Below are positions 32,320-48,474 of a DNA stretch of 64,000 bases, piece after piece. The notes under the pieces were generated by a model. That model saw nothing but the letters and a program-made list of their open reading frames with translations. It did no database searches and was not told the DNA's origin. The DNA lies in the NCBI RefSeq assembly GCF_000090795.2, contig NW_003546254.1, forward strand, positions 339,752-403,751, written 5' to 3'. The number at the start of each line of letters is the position of its first letter. Position 1 is the stretch's first letter. The stretch comes from Amphimedon queenslandica. Its lineage: Eukaryota; Porifera; Demospongiae; Haplosclerida; Niphatidae. The translations under genes and the position numbers were made by a program.

Positions 32320-33390
32320 GATCTGGAAATATTCCCAAGCTTGGAAATAAAATCAGAAAAAACTCCAAAAATTAAATTTAAAAAAATTGAAAATATCCCC
32401 ACACTCTTGGAAAAAAATCAAAAAAAATTCCAGAAATTAAAATTTAAAAAATTCGAAAGTATTCACATGCTCTCGGAAAAATTTAAAAAAATTATTTAAA
32501 AAAATGAAAATAATTTTAAAAATATTCCCACGCTCTCAAAAAAATCAGAAAAAATCCAAAAAAAAAAATTCTAAAATATTCCCACGCTGTCGGAAAAAAT
32601 TAGAAAAAATCATTTAAAAAAATAGAAATAATCCAAAAATATATCCACGCTTTTGAGAAAAATCACAAAAAATTCCAAAAATTAAAAATTTAAAAAATTT
32701 AAAAATATTCCTACGCTCTCGGAAAAAATCAGAAAATTTTTAAAAATAAAATAAAAATAATCTGAAAATATTCCAACGCTCTCTGAAAAAAAATAAAAAA
32801 TAATTTTAAAAATATAAATAATCCAAAAACATTCCCACACTTTTGAAAAAAATCAGATAAAATTGCAAAGGTAAAAATAAAAATAATCCAAAAATATTCC
32901 CACGCTGTTGAAAAAAATCAGAACAAAAATCATGAAATATAAAAATAATCCGAAAATATTCCCACACTCTTGGAAAAATCAGAAAAAATTTCAAAAATAA
33001 AATAAAATAATCCAAAAATATTCCCACGCTCTTGGAAAAAAATCAGAAAAAAATAATTAAAAAATAAAAATAATCTAAAAATATTCCCACACTGTCAGTA
33101 AAAAATCAGAAAAAATTCCAAAATTAAATTAAAAAATCTCAGAATATTTCCATGCTGTCGGAAAAAATCAGATAAAATCATTAAATAAAAATAAAAATAA
33201 TCCAAAATATTCCCACACTTAAAAAAAATTAGAAAAATTCCAAAAATTAAAATTAAAAAAATTTGAAAGTATTCAAACCCTCTCAGAAAAATCAGAAAAA
33301 ATCATTTAAAAAATTAAATTAATTCGAAAATATTTCCACGCTGTTGGACAAAATCAGAAAAAATCATTTAAAAATGAAAATAAGAAAAAT
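32320..33390. repeat. A-rich minisatellite, about 62-bp unit, roughly 17 copies
   Basis: Each unit carries ATATTCCCACGCTCTCGG followed by AAAAAATCAGAAAAAAT and an A/T stretch. Starts recur every 55-68 bases (for example near 32523, 32577, 32706, 32769, 32898, 32959, 33020, 33083). Units are diverged and very asymmetric, A on the plus strand and T on the minus. Open frames here are repeat artefacts. It directly abuts the 177-bp satellite. Confidence 0.85.
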
Positions 33391-34160
33391 ATAGCCCATG
33401 GTGTTTTCCAAAAAATAGCTCCGAAATCACCCCAAATTTTTATTGCATTTTCTAATACATATTGATGTCATTATGCTGTGTAGAAAGTTTGAGGTGATTC
33501 CGACTTCAATTTTTAAAGTTACGGCCATTTTAAGAAAACGTCAAAAACCTGAAAAATACCCAAGACTATAGCCCATGGTTTTTTCCAAAAAATGGCTCTG
33601 AAATCACCCCAAATTTTTATTACATTTTCTGATACATATTGATGTCCTTATGCTGTGTAGAAAGTTTGAGGTGATTCCGACTTCAATTTTTTAAGTTACG
33701 GCCATTTTAAGAAAATGTCAAAAATTTGAAAAATACCCAAGGCTATAGCCCATGGTTTTTTTTAAAAAAATGGCTCCAAGTCACCCCAAATTTTTATACC
33801 ATTTTCTGATACATATTGATGTCCTTATGCTGTGTAGAAAGTTTGAGCTGATTCTGACTTCAATTTTTCAAGTTACGGCCATTTTAAGAAAACTTCAAAA
33901 TTCTGAAAAATACCCAAGGCTATAGCCCATGGTTTTTCCAAAAAATGGCTCTGAAATCACCCCAAAATTTTATATGTCCTTATGCTATTTAGAAAGTTTG
34001 CGTTTTTTCCGCCAAATATTCTTAAAATTATGAGCATTTTTTAAAACGAGCCAATTTTTAGCAACAGCTATAGCCCATGTCTATTTTCAAAAAAAAGACT
34101 CCAAAATCACCCAGATTTCTTATTAAAAGTTTTGATACATATCAATGTCCTTATGCTACA
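33391..34160. repeat. 177-bp satellite-like tandem repeat, four units plus a shortened one
   Basis: The marker ATAGCCCATGG recurs at 33391, 33568, 33745 and 33922 (exactly 177 bases apart) and, after a shortened unit, ATAGCCCATG at 34070. Units share ACCCCAAATTTTTAT, GATACATATTGATGTC, CTGTGTAGAAAGTTTGAGG and ACGGCCATTTTAAG. The first three units are highly alike and the last is diverged. There is no gene; 34161-34390 carries the promoter side of the next gene. Confidence 0.9.
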
Positions 34161-34390
34161 CGTATGTGTGTACATGTACATAATTTCATAAATTATTAGA
34201 ATCAATGTCTCACATTGAGCTGCCCAAGCTTTTAATCAGTCAATATTCAAAGAAAAAAGGAGACTGAGAGAGAGAGAGAGGCTTTTTATTGTTAGTTATC
34301 ATTTCAGGAGGTGTGGCTCATTATAATTATTAATGAGCCACGCCCGTTACCTATGACAACCTATGACAACCAGCTAACGAGCAGCAAAGA

Positions 34391-35345
34391 ATGAGTAAAG
34401 CTGGTAAAAAGAAAGCAAAGAAAGGAGGAAAGAAAGGCAAAAAGAAAGACGGTAAGACTAACCTATTCGTGAAACTATTTATCATTACCTACTTAGGTGA
34501 TGACTTTGAGCTAAGTATAGAGGAAAAATTCAAAAAGACCTCACAAGAAGTTGGTTATCTCAAAGAGCAGCTTGGTAAATAAATAAAGCTATATTGATTG
34601 CCCTCAATTATTTTGTACAAAAATGTCCAGTTGACTTCGTGTAGTACTGAAATTCACAGTTCACACTTGTCACGCCTGAGGCTAAGTTCACACTGCATGT
34701 ACATTAAAATTCACACCAGTAAAGTTTAAATTTTACTTCAACTGATTGCTAGTAAAAGGCTATATCTACTTAGAAATTTTAATACTATTTTTTTATTAGC
34801 TGAAAGACAAGAATATGCTCGTCGCTCAAAAGCAACAGAAGAAGCAATGAGAGAAAGGTTAATAGTCACTAAAGCAATTGTAGAGGAAGAGAAAGTCAAC
34901 AAGAAAGACATCAGCTTTGATCTGACGCGTCAATACAAAACGCTCCAGCTACAAAGTGAAACAAAGATACTAGCACTAGAAGAAACCATAAAGAAACTAA
35001 CTAGCGAATTGCAGACAACAAAGCAGACACTGACTGAAGTGACTAGACAGAGGGATAAGTTAAAAGAAGAGAAAGAGGTTGAAGTTGCAGCATTGAATAA
35101 TCAGTTGTCATTCTTGAAGAAATCATACGAAACTATAATACAGGTGACATATAAAATATAACAATGCATCTATTTTATTTTTTTGTATTCTTTCCTCAAT
35201 TCAGGATGCAATGGACAGTTTAGCTGTTCAAATGGAGGATAGCAGAGGTCAGTGGGACATTGAAAGTCAGACTCTGGACAGTGAAATACAAAATGTTCTT
35301 GTGAAATTTGGAACACCAGACATCCACACGAAACCACTTAAATAA
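34391..35345 (+). CDS. CCDC153/DRC12-like coiled-coil protein, copy A
   Basis: Four exons (34391-34451, 34497-34574, 34800-35143, 35205-35345) give 207 residues. A lysine-rich start (MSKAGKKKAKKGGKK) is followed by one long coiled coil with LTRQYKTLQLQSETKILALE and a conserved end (YETIIQDAMDSLAVQ, W at the turn, VKFGTPDIHTKP). The order DLTRQYKTxQ, then YExILxDAxD, then a short FGxxx tail is what I recall for CCDC153 (dynein regulatory complex subunit 12 of motile cilia). Sponges have ciliated choanocytes and larvae. The family call rests on motif memory, since coiled coils are easily confused. A tandem paralogue follows 211 bases downstream. Confidence 0.65.
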
Positions 35346-35556
35346 TCACATCTAAAACTTTACTGCATGCTTTATTGTATAATTTACATGCTAAGATTGT
35401 TATTGTTTACTTTAAGTCAGTCAATGTTAATGAGTCACTGCATGGTTCTAGTGAAAGGCAGGAAGCATTAAAAATTATAACACTTCACTATAATGAGTCT
35501 GTTACCAATGACAACAGCCATCAGGTAACATCGCACCAAAGCTCTAGCTAAGAAAC

Positions 35557-36391
35557 ATGAGTAAGGCAGGAGGTAAAGGAAAGAAGCAAATGAAAGAAGG
35601 TGGTAAGGTCAATATGGAGCTCTTGTTTTTGTTGATTAATAATAATAGGCGACGAATATCAGCTGAATACAAAAGAGAAATTGATAGTAACTTCACCAGC
35701 AGTTGGCTACCTCAGAGAAGAATTGAGTATGTATAATAGTGACTAGATTTGATCAATAATGTCTATTGCTTATGGTCACTTGGCTGGATAATGCTTTCTC
35801 TGATATGTGCATCTAGCTGGAAGACAAGAGATTGCTCAATATTTTAAAGCAGCAGAGAAAGAAACAAGAGAAAAACTACTGATGACAAAAGCACAACTGG
35901 TGGAGGAAAGAGGTGACACAAAAGACATTTGCTTTGACTTGACACGTCAGTATAAGACACTTGAACTGCAAAGTGAAACAAAAATACTAGCCCTAGAAGA
36001 AACTGTAAAAAAACTAACAAGTGAACTACAGACAACAAAGCAGACACTGACTGAAGTGACTAAGGAGAAAGATAAACTCCAGGAAGAGAAAGACACAGAG
36101 GTTACAACAATAAAAACAAAGTTATTTATGCTACAGATGTCATATCGTACCATCCTTAAGGTAAAAATCTATACACAAAATGTACTATAAAATTTGCAGC
36201 TTTTAATACTGTTAAACATATTCTGCTTCTACTTTCCATTCTTTTCTGTGTAGGATGCATTCAATACTTTGGAACTTCAAATGAAGGTCAGCAGTAAATT
36301 ATCGGAAGCAAAGAGCGAGACATTGAACAAGGAAATTGATCAAGACCTTTTGCAATTTGGAACTCCAAGCATTCACACAAAACCAATATAA
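35557..36391 (+). CDS. CCDC153/DRC12-like coiled-coil protein, copy B
   Basis: Four exons (35557-35602, 35649-35726, 35817-36160, 36254-36391), 201 residues. Exons 2 and 3 have exactly the lengths of copy A (78 and 344 nt) and all intron phases agree (1, 1, 0), so the pair arose by tandem duplication. The central coiled coil (DLTRQYKTLELQSETKILAL, LTSELQTTKQTLTEVTK) is nearly identical between copies. The lysine-rich start is shorter and exons 2 and 4 have diverged (LREELT, LQFGTPSIHTKP). AATAAA at 36394-36399 immediately follows the stop. The gene converges with CLCN6, whose stop is 245 bases away. Confidence 0.65.
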
Positions 36392-36393
36392 AT

Positions 36394-36399
36394 AATAAA
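36394..36399 (+). terminator. Polyadenylation signal AATAAA of coiled-coil copy B
   Basis: Hexamer three bases after the TAA at 36389-36391. A run of AAT repeats follows at about 36457-36489. Confidence 0.5.
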
Positions 36400-36453
36400 G
36401 ATAAAAAGTACAAAAATAACCCTAAGTGACATCAATAACACTTTAAACCCACA

Positions 36454-36492
<39 letters not shown>

Positions 36493-36636
36493 GCAACAAC
36501 AATATCAAATGGTCTTTGATTATAATAAAAAATAATTATACAAAAATGACAAACTATTAATGCTACATTGTACATACATTAAATGGGCAGTGCCCGCACA
36601 GCTACACAACCTAGTCAGAATTTTCTCAAGCATTTA

Positions 36637-39600
36637 TCACATAGAAAGGTTTGATAGAGATTTCTTTAAAGCAGCTTTAAAGCGATAAGCAACATCGAGC
36701 TCCCCATCATTTTCATTGCTATCATTGTCATTACTGCCATGGTGTGATTTAGCATGGAGTGCTTTGTGTAGGTGCTCATGTGTCAGATCATGTCTAGTTA
36801 TCATTCCAACGGCCTGAACAATAGAAAAGAATTAAATAATACCTTGCACAAATAGAGAATAAAGACATGCTGTGAAATGTCACCAAATATAACTTCAAAT
36901 GTATAAACTGTACTCTAATGCTTCGATACTATGCAACAGCATTCTTTTATGCCGTACTGCTTAAAATACATGCACTATGCTTGGCATTTATATGTAATTT
37001 TGTGATTTTGAGTATTTTTGACAATTTTTGAATTGAAATACATGTACATGTACATGTAGTTGAGTCTTTGTATTGGTAATTTCTTCGAGCTTTACAATTA
37101 CAGCAAGAGTGAATAGCTGCTTTGACACTTCACGAACACCCTGATATTAATTTTTTCTAGAATTCCTCTCCGCTCTACTTTCTCTCTCTCTCTCTACTCT
37201 TACTATTCCAGAGTCTTCAATAACAGGCAAGTGTCTAAGTCCCATTGTACGGAATAAATTAAAGACACGTCTCAGTGGTGCATGGTGCGATATGGTATAT
37301 GGGCATGGGTTCATGTATAAACTGACATCCTAAAAGAAAGAGAGAGAAGAGAAAAATAAAAAAAGATAATGTCAACAGGTGAATAGTAATAAAAAGGAAG
37401 GGGGAGCGTATTTGCAGGCGTATGTACATGTATGTCCGTTACCATCAGCATTTGTCTCTCTCCTTCCTCCAGCTTAATATCATAAATTCCTTTAAAGCGA
37501 GGATAATCTTTGTTTAGCTTCAAATGACTGATAGGAGGCTGAGTCTCAACCTACATTAAATTGAAGGTAGAACTATGAATTATAACTTTTAAAACGTGTT
37601 ACTTACATACATGTACATACTATGCAGGGTAAAGCATGCTAAGTGAGTTAAACAGTATGCTTCATGAGCTGACAAGTACTACGATACAGTACAAAAATGT
37701 ACATGGGATTTAGAGCAGCTTCAAAAATTCATTAAAAATCCAAATTTGCAAATTGGAATCAGCTCAAACTTGATACATAACATAAAGACATGTAAATGTA
37801 TCAGAAAAAAATTATGAAAGTAGACAATTCACTCCTAGCCTTTTTTGACAAAATTTGCCCTGAGACCAAATAGCCTTTGGTCATTAGCCCGATTTTGAGC
37901 AACTTCAAAAATTTATAAAATATTGAACTTTGATCAGAGTCAGCTAAAAGTTAATACAAAGCAAACATACCCCAAAGTATAAAACACTGTATGCATTAGA
38001 AAAATCATAAAATTGGAGAATTCTCTCCTTGTAATTTTTGTTGAAATACCCTGTACTATAAGGGTCTTTGGCCTAATAATTTTTTGAGCAACTTGACAAT
38101 CCACTGACAAGAAGCTGAATGAGCACTATGCAAAAATCCTGTGGGAAGCTCTGTATGCATGTACAGTACCACATCACAGTAACAATCTACATGTACATGT
38201 ACATGTACATGTACATGTAGATTGTTACTAGATTGATTGTAGATTGTACATGCAGATTGATTGTAGATGTACATGTACTTACTCCTAAATTCTCATCAAA
38301 GAATATCCTATTGCGGATCAGCTCGACTAACTGTGACCGGAGTATCAGACCATGGAACACAAAGGCATTATCTTGCACTCCTTCCTCTGCTCCAGAAGAA
38401 AACGGAGTAGCACCTCTGGACTCTCCGTCATCATTAATAGTAGCCTCCTTGTACTCTTTCCTCTTCAAGGCCTCCTTCTTTCTCCTCTGCTCTATTAATC
38501 TGGTTCTGTGTACCGGGTGTATTGAGCGTCTTTCGTAAAGCAAAGGACTTTGCTTGGAGACTCCAATTGAGCTGGTGGTGTCTTCAGCTGAGACCGAGAG
38601 AGGAGTGACTACAAAAAATGCATTATGTGCCGTGACTTTAAGAAGACGCTCAATGGAGCCGACCCTACTGATGGGGTATATGTACTTGAGATCAGGATTC
38701 ATGACATCAGTAGCTGTTAGCCTAAAATGGTAACAAAACAGTTAAACATGAAGTCATAAACACTGTACATGTACATGTACATAAGGGTCATGTATATGCA
38801 AATAGGCAATGTAGTTATTATTTTAAAAAATAAACATGCATGTACATGTACCTGGTATGTACATGTAGATTATACACACACACAGTCAGAGCTACATGTA
38901 CAATGTATATACATATGATACATTGCAGTACTTGCAAATTATGAAATAGACAAACTAAGGAATCATAAACCATAAAAAATAAATGACGTGTTTATACAAA
39001 AGTGTTAGAAAAATACAATAAAAGCTACATTGTACATGTAGACATAAAGTTTGAGCCAATTTATACAATGTTTATACAATGTGGATGACTGCAACTAATA
39101 TACCTGTCCACTTTTTCAGGTGAGTCCCAGCCTAGCAGAGGTATCTCCTTCACTTCTATGTGTATGTCATAAAGTCCTTCGTTGAAGAGGTCTCCTACCC
39201 ATTTAGCCACCATCAGCGTTATCAGAAGCGGTAAACCATACTCTATCTCATCTGTCGACTCTATAAGAATTACCGTCAGACTAACAGTCATTCTAACCAC
39301 ACCCCCTAAGAAAGCGGCAGCTCCTATTAGTGCAAAAGTTCCGGGGTCTATTGTTGTTGGTATGCCAGCGGTCCTAGAAACAAATAAAAATGTCAGACCC
39401 CTTCATATTCCCCTGAAGGGGGTCACTTACTGCATGGCAGTGATGATGAATCTACCATAGAGGGCTCCAATGGTAAGACATGGTACAAATAATCCACTGG
39501 GCACTCCTGCTCCATATGTCCAGCAAGCAATGAAATAATAACAAATGAAAGCTAAGCCTAGTGTCGGTAGTGTGAACGCACCTGAAGAAATATACAAAAT

Positions 39601-41704
39601 TAGTCATTTTGTACTATACAGGTAAATGACATGCATTAGAAAAAATTATAAAAATGGAGAATTCTCTTCTAGCCATGAAATTTGACCAACAGCTAACTGC
39701 CATTGGTCCAGTTTTTGAGCAACTTTAAAAAATTTATAAAAAATTTAAATTACATTAAAATCAGCTCAAAGTTGATACACATGTTAAGGACATGTATATG
39801 TATCAGAAAAAAATTATAAAAATGGAGAATTTTCCCCTTGCCATTTTTGATGAAATTTGATCAAAGTCCCTGTACTACAGCCCATGGTATCAGGCCAGAT
39901 TTTTGAGCAGCTTTAAAAATTCATAAAAAATCTAAATTACATTAACATCAACTCAAAGTTGATACACACACTATTGTATCTTTACTATTACTACTATTAG
40001 TATTTTACTCTATGCCTAGTTCTTGCTCTCTCATTCACACTAGCAAGAGTCTTAAACTCTAAACCCTAAACCTTAATGTACTATTGACACTAGCAATGTC
40101 ATATCATACACATACTGTATCCTTTCCTTGCATTCTAACACAGTGCATACAATAACTGCTAAAGGAACTAACCGTCTTGATGGAATAACTGTTTTATTGA
40201 ATCCTCCTCAGAGTTGAACATAAGAGTAGCTAGGTCATTGAAATAGTTATTGAATCTAATGGTTGAAAAAGTGACTCCGGTAGGACAAAAAAAGTTCCTG
40301 GTACTGTTGGCAAATTGCTGTTCAGTTCTTGTGATGACTGGAACACAAGTACCCAGAAGTGTAGCAAGAATAAAGAAGCTAACCGTAGTGACCATAGCTA
40401 TTAATATGACCTCTAGTACCCTGAAATGAGAAAGCCATTGGCTATAATGGACCCCACTTCTTTTCCTATCTCTCCTTTAAACACACACTCTCTCTCTTAT
40501 TTCTCTCTTTCCTACTTCTCTCTTCCTTATCCTCCTCCTCCTCTTACTCCCTCCTTCTTGACTTACTTGTAAATGACATTTTTCCTAAACACATGTTTCA
40601 TTCTGTATATAGTCAATCTTGTATTCAGACTGTTAAACCAAGCTCCTAACAAACCACCCCCAGCACCAATCAGAATAAAAAGAAAGAGATAAGGGAAGGT
40701 CCAAAGGTTTCCATCAGTTCCTCCGTTTGAAAATCTTCCAAAATCAATAAGGCCGGGTTGATCGAGCTCGCCAAATTTAGCTCTAGGTACAAGAGGAGTC
40801 CCAGAAAGCCAGAGATTGAGGGTAATGGTGGAGCACATGGCACAAAACAACTAGAGAAAGGGAGAGGAGGGGGTAAGAGGGAGGGAGATTATAATGCATA
40901 ATAGATTAAAGGGAAGAAATGATACAATAATGAATATTCTTTATAACACACATGTATAACACATGTGGAACACATGGCACAGAACAACTAGAGAAAGAGA
41001 GAGGAGGGAGTAAGTTGGGTAGTAGATTAAAGGAATGGAATGATACAATAATAATTATTCTTTATAATGTGTACTAACAGAGCGCCAGGTTAATCCCTGA
41101 TCCCAGAACGAAGATCCTTCCTCTAAACTGAACAAGACTCCACCAATAGGTGCACCGAATGCAGCTACATGTGAGTATAATCAACTAACCGATTCATCAA
41201 TTATTGTCTTTATACTTACCTGCTACGCCAGCAGCAGCTCCACAAGATACAAAATCTCTCTTGTCTCTAAAAATAATTTAAATCAATAATCTTTTAATAT
41301 AATATAATTACTTGTCATCTCTGAAGTATGGATAAGGTAGCCTGAGCTTATTCCAAATAAAACTCCTCAGCTGCAAAATGAATTATAAAATAAAAACCAA
41401 TCACATCATCAATCCTAATATCTACATGTAATTAAATCATCAATCCTAATATCTAATTAACAAAACCATAAAATAAAATTCAAAAGCCCCTCTTTGTCTA
41501 AATTCATTTATCGTAAGAGTATCTCTCTAATTAACAGCACATAAGAAATATTCAAAAATACATGTGCAATATCAAATAAACAAACAAGACCATTAAATGG
41601 TATCAATTAGTGTATTAATAGCTTACTTGTGGTATCCCTGCCCCAACAATAGCGCCACTGTGAATCATAGGACCTTCCTTACCAACAAGAAACCCTGACA
41701 AAGG

Positions 41705-41738
<34 letters not shown>

Positions 41739-43327
41739 AAAGAAGAAAAACAAAAACAGAAAGAGACTATAATCATGTACTTTTGTTATAATGTATAATA
41801 ACATCTCTCACTTTCTAACTAAACTGCCACCATAAACAAAGCTATTATTATTATTATCATAATAATAATAATTATTATTATTATATTAAGCAACTGATAA
41901 TCAATACAGAAACCAATATACAGTAACCAGTTATTGCATTAACACTCGGTCAGACAACTAAAAGGGTCAAGGCTAGGCAAAATCATGTGACGACATATAC
42001 AAAGAAGAGGCGTCTTACTATAAAAATAACGAGTACTAATATGCTTTCAGTTTGAAGCCACAAGTCATTCTCATTAATCACATGATGGCTCATTCCCACA
42101 GGTTTATCAAAATTCTAAGGTCATTTCACAATAGAAGTCAAAATAGGGCATGTTATAAATGCAATATTTGAGTATTAGTAAACTTGATGCACAAACAAAA
42201 AACATTCTTTATTTACCTCCTGCCACAGAAAACAATACACCACAAGCTTTTGCAATTAGCGTACGTATCCTAGCAACTCTTGGCATCTACAGAATAAAGA
42301 CATAATCATCAAACATTGTTTTATTGTGATATCTTACTCTTATTCCATTCAAGTAACACTTTATTTCAGGTATTCCACTACCTGCAGCAATTGGCTACAA
42401 TAACATTTAAAAAATAATAAAATTTTATACAAAAGTAATACTTACTTCGATAGCGACCAGGATACCAGCAAAGATAGAATAAAATACATTAAAACCAGCA
42501 ATTACTAACAGAGCAAGGAATACTGTGCCAGAATCTCGCGTTAAATCATAGACTATAAAAATAAATAAAATATATAAATAAAACAATAATGCTAAATAAT
42601 AGTGATCATTATGTACATGTATCTCTATAAATTATTTTACCTCTAAAAAATTCTTGATATTTTAGCTTTCTCAGATAATGTATGCCAACGTTAATGAGAA
42701 ATGCAATTGTGCCAGTCACTATCCCAATGAGTGCAACCATTATCCACCTCATGAGAGCAATGTGCTTATAAGTCTGAGGGAGAGAACAAGGAAATAGAGA
42801 GAGAGGGAAAAGGGAGGGCCGAAAAGAGTTGATGCGATGTAAAAAGGAAAGACAATAAAACAGATTATTGTTATGATAATAACTGACGTATTTTGAGTAA
42901 GATTCAATCCATTGCTTGTGAGGTACATTATAACAGACATCATAATCTAAACTCTATAAATAAAGAGAGGAGAGAAAAGGGAGGTAAATATATTATAGTT
43001 TAGGAGACAAAGGGTGGATAGTGTTGATTGATAAGTAAAATGACACCTCTCTCTCACCTCGTAGTCTTTAACTGGTAACACAGACTTGGCTCGAGCCAAC
43101 TTCCTTTTGTTCTTGCCTCCTTTTGATTTGACAGAAGAGCTGGAGCTACTCATCAAACTGTTCTATAGTGACAAAACAACATTGACAACACTCAGCCGCT
43201 AGTACTAAGAACGATGTCTCGCCTAGTCCGCCTTTCGTACCTTCTCATCGCGGCCCGCTTTGTGGCTCGCCATTGCTTCCATTGAGCGCTCTATATCATC
43301 GATATTAGTGTAGGCATGTCTGCTCAT
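36637..43327 (-). CDS. CLCN6: CLC-6 type late-endosomal chloride/proton exchanger
   Basis: Nineteen exons from the ATG at 43327 join in phase to 895 residues (human CLC-6: 869). Exons: 43327-43241, 43162-43058, 42953-42888, 42773-42641, 42552-42446, 42394-42338, 42286-42217, 41694-41627, 41370-41312, 41266-41220, 41164-41079, 40850-40567, 40420-40173, 39581-39431, 39373-39104, 38721-38283, 37550-37443, 37329-37204, 36813-36637. Selectivity and gating motifs are present: [16 protein letters not shown] with the gating glutamate, [18 protein letters not shown], and [45 protein letters not shown] and MGLRHLPVI match CLC-6 rather than CLC-7. Two C-terminal CBS domains follow. The 5' end is uncertain because another exon-like frame lies upstream. 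Confidence 0.92.
37625..38141. mobile_element. CAGGGTTT-family element, second full-length copy
   Basis: Starts CAGGGTAAAGCATGCTAAG and ends GAGCACTATGCAAAAATCCTG. It matches 9315-9824 along its length and lies in a CLCN6 intron. A palindromic ACATGT array (38188-38220) flanked by inverted CAATCTACATG follows it. Confidence 0.7.
39634..39966. mobile_element. Internal fragment of the CAGGGTTT element
   Basis: Two GATACACA...AAATTATAAAAATGGAGAATT modules as in 9315-9824, without the terminal repeats. In a CLCN6 intron. Confidence 0.55.
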
Positions 43328-43588
43328 CCCTAACAGGATGTTGTAGTTTCAAGAATCACTTATAAGACTGCGAAGCAACAGCCACAGAAAGCAGAGTTGC
43401 TGAGCTGAGCTGAGCTATACACCGGCTCATGTGAGCTAATTATTTATTCATTGCAATCAGGTGTGGCAGTTATAACTGCAAGTTACTTTTAACTTTCAAT
43501 TTTTACAACTGTTTACTCACTTATCTCTCAATGAAACAAAATGCTACTGTTATTATTAGAACACTGAATGGTTTGGTTGTAAGCTTAC

Positions 43589-43717
43589 CATTTCCACTGC
43601 ACTGTATGGTGTATCGACGGAGCGAGACCTCTCCAGTCCCGTCTCTCCAGACAGCATGGGGACCTCAAGGTCTCCTTTCCTGCTAGAAGGAGTGAATGCT
43701 TTCTTGAGGCTTTCCAT
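43589..43717 (-). other. CLCN6: Possible alternative first coding exon of CLCN6
   Basis: An open frame MESLKKAFTPSSRKG...VPMLSGETGLERS ends exactly at a good donor (ATG|GTAAGC). It looks like a CLC N-terminal tail with an acidic/leucine sorting-type motif. It is in phase 0, whereas the next exon (from 43329) needs one carried base to keep its frame, so the simple join shifts the frame. Either translation starts at 43327 and this is 5' UTR, or a different donor or small exon links them. Confidence 0.4.
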
Positions 43718-43926
43718 TTCATAGACAGCAAGAAAAGCTCGAGATAACTGTAGAGATTATGAGAGACAGAAAACAATCTTCAGCACAAATCCGACAATCG
43801 ACGCAAACTACGAGCCCCTCCTCCCAGCTTCTGGTATGCAGGAACACGCCCACATCCTTAACGCCCACGTGTTTTTAATTAGCCCCACCTCACCATAGCA
43901 ACACCCATTTAGCTAGCCCGTTCAAA
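43718..43926. promoter_or_regulatory. Short divergent promoter between CLCN6 and ALDH4A1
   Basis: Only 209 bases separate the upstream CLCN6-side ATG (43717) from the ALDH4A1 ATG (43927). The stretch is more GC-rich than its surroundings (CGCCCACATCC, CGCCCACGTG, AGCCCCACCTC), consistent with a TATA-less bidirectional promoter. The E-box-like CACGTG at 43866 is visible; its use is unproven. Confidence 0.45.
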
Positions 43927-48142
<4,216 letters not shown>

Positions 48143-48474
48143 AGTATTATTGTCATTATTATTTTGAACCTCAAATAACTGATTGCTGATGTATTAAAAT
48201 TGCTTCATGTATGAACAATTGTATTTAGTTTTGTACTTTGCATCAATTATAATAAGAATTAATATTATTGTTATTGCTGTTATTGTTATTGTTATTTTAT
48301 CACATAAATAATGATGAAGCTAATCTTAAAACAACAGACAATTCTGGGAGGCTAAAAATACAATGGGCTATTCATGCATGATACTATTCACATCATTGAG
48401 CCCAATGCTTTACAAGGGCAAATACTTTGTAGAAGTTCACATGTGGGAAGTGCTAGTATGTATGTGTATTTGTT
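48143..48474. other. Intergenic space between convergent ALDH4A1 and receptor gene A
   Basis: AT-rich 3' flanks of both genes with a TTATTG repeat near 48266-48297; no gene seen. Confidence 0.6.

Noticed and set aside
32199-33027. Lys/Asn- or Phe/Leu-rich ORFs in the A-rich region
   Set aside because: Produced by the 62-bp minisatellite; no conserved frame across units.
32320-34160. CRISPR-like array because of regular spacing
   Set aside because: Units are contiguous tandem repeats without unique spacers, in a eukaryotic context, and there are no cas genes.
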